Shown here: positions 61,450-64,000 of the stretch, piece after piece
How positions within the stretch are numbered: the stretch's first letter is position 1
How the letters are laid out: each line of letters opens with the position of its first letter
Assembly (NCBI GenBank): GCA_038501625.1
Contig: JAZAYU010000012.1
Span: 6,696,001 to 6,760,000, forward strand
Direction of reading: 5' to 3'
Length of the DNA: 64,000 nt
Origin: Corbicula japonica
Taxonomy: Eukaryota; Mollusca; Bivalvia; Venerida; Cyrenidae
The notes under the pieces: generated by a model
Told to the model about the DNA's origin: nothing
Database searches by the model: none
The model's input: only the letters and a program-made list of their open reading frames with translations
Position numbers and translations under genes: made by a program

Positions 61450-63300
61450 CAGCGTCAGAGCCAATTTTGTTTTGCCGCCGTTTTTTTCTCATTGTTTACA
61501 AAATTACTAGGCTAAATGGGTAAACACAAATATAAAATGAACTGAAATGAACTCAAGTATTGTTTGTTTTATATGTCCTGAATTATTTGTAATATACTTA
61601 CACAAATATACATGACATTTGGGGTTGAAAATACGGAAATGGCAATTTCTTAGATGGAATTTTAATATGAATTTTTAAAAGAAGCCGTGCTAAAAAATAA
61701 CTATAACTAAATAACTATTGCTGAAATGAAGTTAAATAAAACACATGTAACAGCTGAAGTTTATTTTATGCTGGAACATATATAAAGGTAATAAATGCCG
61801 TTGCTTGGACATTTCGTGTTCTGCAACACGTATACTCAGTGACTATTGAATCAGGTAACTGTGGCCAGCGTGGGCTTTGACTTTACATCGAGTTCAGCTC
61901 AATAAATGTTGGTTTGTGAGTGATGCAATTTCCATTACTATAAACTACAGAAGATCTTTTTTACATAATTTCCCTAGAGGAATGATTTCGAGTGCAAATC
62001 GCTCATGATTCATGCCTTCTCTATCAAATCGATTTTTTCCCAGCATCAGTTTCAACTGTTGTCAATGATAAACAAATATTTCAATGAACAGCTGTTAAGT
62101 GCGTTACCATAAACCATAAATCAGTGGTATGAACATGTTTCTTACAAAATGAAAGGCTCTTTACAGATCATTAAAGTCCGACTATTTACGTTTCTGCGAT
62201 TATTCTTTCAGCGGACGTGCGTAGTTGCATATTATGCCACATAGGACTAATTCTCGAATGATCATTTAATTTAATTGATAGAAGAAACATACCAGACTAT
62301 TAATTGTTAAGCACTGTTACGTTTATTTTTTTTGCTCAGCATGATTATAATTTTCTCAGCATGCTTTTATATATACATAAATTATCTATAATATGTATAT
62401 AAACGTTATTGTTTTTATTTCGAGTAGATTTAATATAGCATTTTTCTTTGTGTTAACTTTAAACAGCAAAACAGTTTAATTTGTGCATACCAAGAACTCA
62501 CTTATAAGTTATTTTTACCATTTTCAACTTATCAACCTGTTGGTACGTAAATATATATTGCTGAGCATTTTTCATACAACGATAACGTCACCAAATTTTT
62601 AATACAGAATACGATGTGTAATAAGAGTAGTTTTACTATAACCTATGTCTGCGTGGTGAACATGTAGTTTATACCAATTATGTTTACAGTTATAAATAGC
62701 TACACCACATAAAGATATGTTTTTCTAATATTTTCCGGTCTAGTGCTTCATAAATTATTTCAACCTTGCCGTTTTATAGTAGAAAGCTTAGTAACAAATG
62801 CAGTTTATACCCACTTTAATAAAGGCATTTGGCATTAATAGTAGTCTGTAAACATTCCAACGAAGTGTGATTCACTGACAGTACATCTTCAGCTTCGACT
62901 ATCCGGATACTTGGCTCATCCGAATGACCCGGAAGCGGATAAGCGCGTGGACCGTGACAAGGTGATGAAACATACACCTATGTACGTGCGCTACGGGAGA
63001 TATTTCAATATTTATGTATTACATGATCAATAAAGGAAAATTGTATGATAATTAATAATAAAGATTACTCCAGTTGGAGAAGAGGTCCTTTATTGAAATG
63101 ATTCATTTTACCGGGAATCTAGAAACTTCATACAGGTTCTATTAAATAAATAGACCCTGCTTCATAGATAAGAAGGGTGGCCTATATAAAATATTTTAGT
63201 ATTAATCGCGTTGGGGTTATTTATATAGCGCAAAGATACGTAATTTATGCGTTGGGAACAAAATAGGAAATGAAAGAAATTGGATTTATAATAATCTACC
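61450..63300. other. No gene seen; upstream region of right-edge gene
   Basis: AT-rich single-copy-looking sequence, no supported exon. A CCAAT-type element in reverse (CGATTGGTAC at 63346) and a TGACGTTG half-CRE near 63452 could be distal promoter sites. Confidence 0.4.
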
Positions 63301-63664
63301 TCAAGTTCGTTTCCCGTGACCTTCTCTCAAAATAATGTCTTTACACCGATTGGTACAGCAAACGCATGAACGACTTTACGGTTGTTTACGCTAAATTTTG
63401 ACTGTTCATTCATAAAAATTGACCTATGACCCTAATGACGTGTTTTCGCGTGACGTTGTATGACTGACATGACCCAAATAAATCTTCTCTCCAGATTTGA
63501 CATTTTCCCCTTTTTAAAAGCTTTAAAACAGGTAAATATTGAAAATACGAAGTAAGGCAGAGAACGTAAGCATGTTAATAAGCAGCTAATGCTGCTACTT
63601 TGTCGTTACATCCTACTTCGCCTGGTTGGCAACACTGCTATTAAGGCGGAGCTTATTTACGAGA

Positions 63665-63728
63665 TCCCGCCCATATCTATGTTTAGCTTTCATGGTATAA
63701 AAGACGGACTGACGTCAATTTTCATTCA
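63665..63728 (+). promoter_or_regulatory. Core promoter: GC box, TATA, CRE
   Basis: A GC-box-like CCCGCCC lies at 63666-63672. A consensus TATAAAAG is at 63696-63703, and a full palindromic cAMP response element TGACGTCA at 63710-63717. A transcription start would be expected about 30 bases after the TATA box, near the TTCATTC at 63721-63727. The layout fits the coding exon starting at 63854. A CRE this close to the TATA box is typical of inducible genes. The signals are seen directly; their activity is inferred. Confidence 0.65.
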
Positions 63729-63853
63729 TAAACCCACCGGAAAGCGAACACACAACAACTGACAATTTAGTGATATAACAATAAATACTGTGAAATTATA
63801 TTTGTGTCTTTGATTTGATACAGTGTTCAGACAATTTAAATCGTGACAGTGGA

Positions 63854-63955
63854 ATGGCAGATAGTTGTTTTATGAATCTCGAAAGTGAAGTTTTCGATGA
63901 CCAGATCGTTCCCGACACAGACGATTGTTTCCTTCCTCCCAGCGAGCCACAGCTG
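63854..63955 (+). CDS. First coding exon of unrecognised gene (3' cut by window)
   Basis: The ATG at 63854 is in good context (G at -3 and +4). It opens 34 codons, MADSCFMNLESEVFDDQIVP followed by DTDDCFLPPSEPQL, and ends at a strong donor CTG|GTGAGT in phase 0. The peptide is acidic with spaced hydrophobics, as in many transactivation-domain N-termini, but I do not recognise the family. It lies 150 bases after a TATA box, giving a ~125-base 5' UTR. The rest of the gene is beyond the right edge. Confidence 0.65.
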
Positions 63956-64000
63956 GTGAGTGTAACACATGTAAGTCTATTTTACTTCCTTAAAATACAT

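Overview
This is a piece of an invertebrate nuclear genome, most likely a bivalve mollusc. The evidence is AT-rich sequence, small exons with GT..AG splice sites separated by kilobase introns, tRNA-derived SINE-like copies, and very dense short repeats. Those repeats include composite elements that join a core tandem array to a (GGAC)n microsatellite, an architecture described in bivalves as 'pearl'-type elements. No prokaryotic gene organisation, rRNA, intact tRNA or CRISPR array was found.

One gene is certain. PFAS (phosphoribosylformylglycinamidine synthase, also called FGAM synthase; step four of de novo purine synthesis) runs on the minus strand from about 47.45 kb to beyond the left edge. 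I placed 13 coding exons by protein similarity and splice sites. Their phases chain without a break into 881 codons (2,643 bases). They cover the PurS-like N-terminus, the linker and the first synthase half through the start of the second. The last ~450-500 residues, including the glutaminase domain, are not on this strand in the window. Exon 11 carries a hydrophilic insertion with 28-residue repeats.

The strangest item is at 32,667-32,870 on the plus strand, inside a PFAS intron. It is an intact, splice-bounded exon that encodes a C-terminal part of PFAS, so it lies in the wrong orientation and the wrong place. It is either an inverted duplicated exon or an assembly inversion.

The 47.5-57.8 kb part holds weak evidence for an unidentified minus-strand gene (candidate exons at 57.6, 57.1 and 54.3 kb, one with two membrane segments). 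The last 300 bases contain a well-formed plus-strand promoter (GC box, TATA box, CRE) and the first coding exon of an unrecognised gene with an acidic N-terminus.

Most of the rest is layered non-autonomous mobile DNA: (1) about 20 copies of a ~240-bp TTAA-flanked MITE built of two hairpins; (2) about ten composite elements with terminal stems, 145-172-bp core arrays and GGAC microsatellites; (3) hAT-like CAGGGCTTTTT elements; (4) pogo/Tc1-like CAGT elements with TA duplications; (5) two elements with CAGGCT termini and 6-bp duplications; (6) long palindromic foldbacks; (7) SINE-like copies and several satellites. Many are nested in each other, so their order of insertion can be read directly.
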